Below are positions 62,511 to 64,000 of a DNA stretch of 64,000 nt, piece by piece. The stretch spans positions 1 through 64,000 of the forward strand of contig DASVWZ010000322.1 in NCBI GenBank assembly GCA_036392935.1, given 5' to 3'. The position numbers were made by a program, and so were the translations under genes. The notes below the pieces were generated by a model. The model was given only the letters and a program-made list of their open reading frames with translations. It was not told the DNA's origin and ran no database searches. Source of the DNA: DASVWZ01 sp036392935. GTDB taxonomy: Bacteria; Acidobacteriota; Terriglobia; Terriglobales; Acidobacteriaceae. The first letter of the stretch is position 1; each line of letters begins with the position of its first letter.

Positions 62511-63577
62511 GAGTTCTCCTGCTCGGACCATATCCGCCGCCGCACGGAGGCGTGGAGACAAATCTTGTGGCCATTCGCAGCTTTCTCCTGCAGCGCGGAA
62601 TATCGTGCGCCGTCATCAACATTACGCGACATCGAAAAACCGAGGGGGACGGAGTCTACTACCCGGCGGGAGCTTTCGAACTTCTTCGACTGCTGTTCCG
62701 GCTCGATTATGACGTTTTGCATCTTCATGTTGGTGGAATGCTAAGCCAGCGGGTCTTACGGTTGGCTCTGACATGCACCTCCGTTCCCCGCAAGAAGACC
62801 GTGTTTACGTTTCACTCTGGCGGTTATCCGTCAACTCCGAAAGCTCAGTTGACCGGTTCGCATTCTTTTGACGGATTCGTGCTCCGTCGTTTCGATCGTC
62901 TGATCGCGGTCAATCAGGAGATCGCCGATCTCTTTCTCAGACTAGGAGTGGCCCGCGAGCGCACCCGGATTATTGCGCCGCACGCTTTCTCTGGCGGGGA
63001 AGATTACATGGGAGAGCTTACCGAGCCCTTAGCTGGATTTATTGCGCGCCATCAACCTGTGCTCATTTCGGCGGGACAGCTTGAGCCGGAATACGATTTA
63101 AAGGTTCAAATTGAGGCGCTGGGCCAGTTGCTCCTGAACCAACCCAACGCAGGACTGGTACTTCTGGGCCGTGGCAGCCTCGAAGAGGAACTTCGTGGGT
63201 TCATTCAGGCCAAACCGTTCTCCCAACATATTCTGCTCGGTGGGGATGTTCCCCACGCGGTGACGATGCGCGCCATTTATCGATCTGACGCGATGCTGCG
63301 CACTACGTTGTATGATGGCGACGCAATTTCGGTGCGCGAAGCCCTTTATCTGGGAACTCCGGTCATTGCCACGGACAATGACATGCGTCCGAGTGGGGTT
63401 CGACTAGTCCCAATCTCTGATGTAAACGCTCTTTCGGTTGCGGTCAGCGAGACACTGGCTCTGTCTGCCGGCCGGCCACGCGAAACAGGGATCCCCGACG
63501 ATACCAATCTGCAAGCGGTGCTGGATTTGTATCGCCAACTGGTTCCTGATCTCAACGATTCTGACGGGCAGCCGTGA
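62507..63577 (+). CDS. Family-4 glycosyltransferase (EPS cluster, C)
   Basis: 356 residues. LLGPYPPPHGGVETNLVAIRSFLL is the acceptor-side start; the donor site reads EALYLGTPVIATDNDMRPSG, somewhat shorter than in its neighbours. It is translationally coupled to the previous gene. It ends tail to tail with the TPR gene, with 26 overlapping bases (63552-63577). Confidence 0.88.
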   Translation: MRVLLLGPYPPPHGGVETNLVAIRSFLLQRGISCAVINITRHRKTEGDGVYYPAGAFELLRLLFRLDYDVLHLHVGGMLSQRVLRLALTCTSVPRKKTVFTFHSGGYPSTPKAQLTGSHSFDGFVLRRFDRLIAVNQEIADLFLRLGVARERTRIIAPHAFSGGEDYMGELTEPLAGFIARHQPVLISAGQLEPEYDLKVQIEALGQLLLNQPNAGLVLLGRGSLEEELRGFIQAKPFSQHILLGGDVPHAVTMRAIYRSDAMLRTTLYDGDAISVREALYLGTPVIATDNDMRPSGVRLVPISDVNALSVAVSETLALSAGRPRETGIPDDTNLQAVLDLYRQLVPDLNDSDGQP

Positions 63578-64000
63578 TGGCACTATCAATGAATGGCCTC
63601 AAGGCATCCTTCAATTGCGGAGAAATATTGAGCGCCTCCTGATATGCCGCCAAGGCCTCCTCTGGACGATTGATTCGTTGCAAAACATGCCCCAGTCGAG
63701 CATACCCTTCGTCGGTCGGCTCAAGTTCGATAGCTCGCGCATAGCTCTGCAGAGCATCGTTCAGGTTGCCTTCTTTTTCATACAGGATGCCCAGACAGAT
63801 GTAGCTGTAGGGCTGACTTGGATCCGACTGCAGGGCATGCGCATAACTCTCATGAGCCTCTTGATATTTGCCCTGGTCAAAATAAATCCTTCCCTGATTT
63901 GTATAAACGAGGTTTCGCAGGCTGGCATGTCCGAATCGGCCGGCCATCGCGAGATTGGCCAAGGCTTCCTGAGTCTGGCCATGTTTGTACTGATCGATAG
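63552..64000 (-). CDS. TPR protein, 5' end beyond the window
   Basis: The open frame runs from the right edge to 63552. It contains four to five TPR units, e.g. GRIYFDQGKYQEAHESYAHALQSDPSQ and YSYICLGILYEKEGNLNDALQSYARAIELEP. The true start lies beyond 64000. TPR proteins serve as scaffolds and are common in exopolysaccharide assembly clusters. Confidence 0.8.
   Translation of the reverse strand, partial: IDQYKHGQTQEALANLAMAGRFGHASLRNLVYTNQGRIYFDQGKYQEAHESYAHALQSDPSQPYSYICLGILYEKEGNLNDALQSYARAIELEPTDEGYARLGHVLQRINRPEEALAAYQEALNISPQLKDALRPFIDSAITAARQNR

Overview
The window looks like a stretch of chromosome from a soil acidobacterium, probably Terriglobia. This is inferred from gene families, not from a marker gene. 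The clues are two GloVer-repeat secreted proteins, Ser/Thr kinases fused to a TPR sensor, a helix-turn-helix family starting ILTGWKEISAYL, many secreted small proteins, HrcA/CIRCE control of groESL, and generally GC-rich DNA. No rRNA, tRNA or CRISPR array was seen.

Layout. 0.3-9.3 kb: a GloVer protein, then two paralogous membrane kinase-TPR genes in tandem. The first copy is broken. Its 3' end runs into an aspartase gene that has also lost its 3' end, and an orphan kinase C-terminus lies 1.8 kb further on, just before the second, intact copy. Both copies have the same promoter placed so close to a GTG start that the mRNAs should be leaderless. 9.3-20 kb: a Cache-GGDEF diguanylate cyclase, an envelope set on the minus strand (SYLF protein, MltF lytic transglycosylase, an LssY_C-domain protein and two unknown secreted proteins), and a fused formiminotransferase-cyclodeaminase. 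20-28.8 kb: a PagL-like lipid A deacylase, a DUF4242 protein, an SDR, a glutaredoxin-like protein, an acyl-CoA ligase, a MazEF module with a palindromic operator, an EVE protein, an outer-membrane protein and an amidohydrolase. 28.8-33 kb: groES-groEL behind a CIRCE element, then a REP-associated transposase framed by three REP-type repeats, and a ParE-type addiction module.

33-51 kb: a GlcG/HbpS protein, the second GloVer protein, DoxX, smc with an unusual acidic insert, purC-cvpA-Fis-like regulator, a MacA-like adaptor, a Crp/Fnr regulator followed by four small genes, a MetC-type enzyme, and several lipoprotein or secreted genes. One of these has a five-unit 15-nt repeat at its start. 52-55 kb: a serine-recombinase mobile module (82-aa protein, DUF2924, recombinase) next to a cluster of CAGGGAATT boxes. 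The recombinase reading frame covers its catalytic serine only upstream of its first ordinary start codon.

55.6-64 kb: an exopolysaccharide-type cluster with an asparagine synthase, a heparinase II/III-like lyase and three family-4 glycosyltransferases, followed by a TPR gene cut by the window edge. The most unusual points are the leaderless kinase pair with its broken first copy, the recombinase without a usable start beside the CAGGGAATT cluster, the RAYT/REP unit, and the repeat-encoded run of start codons.
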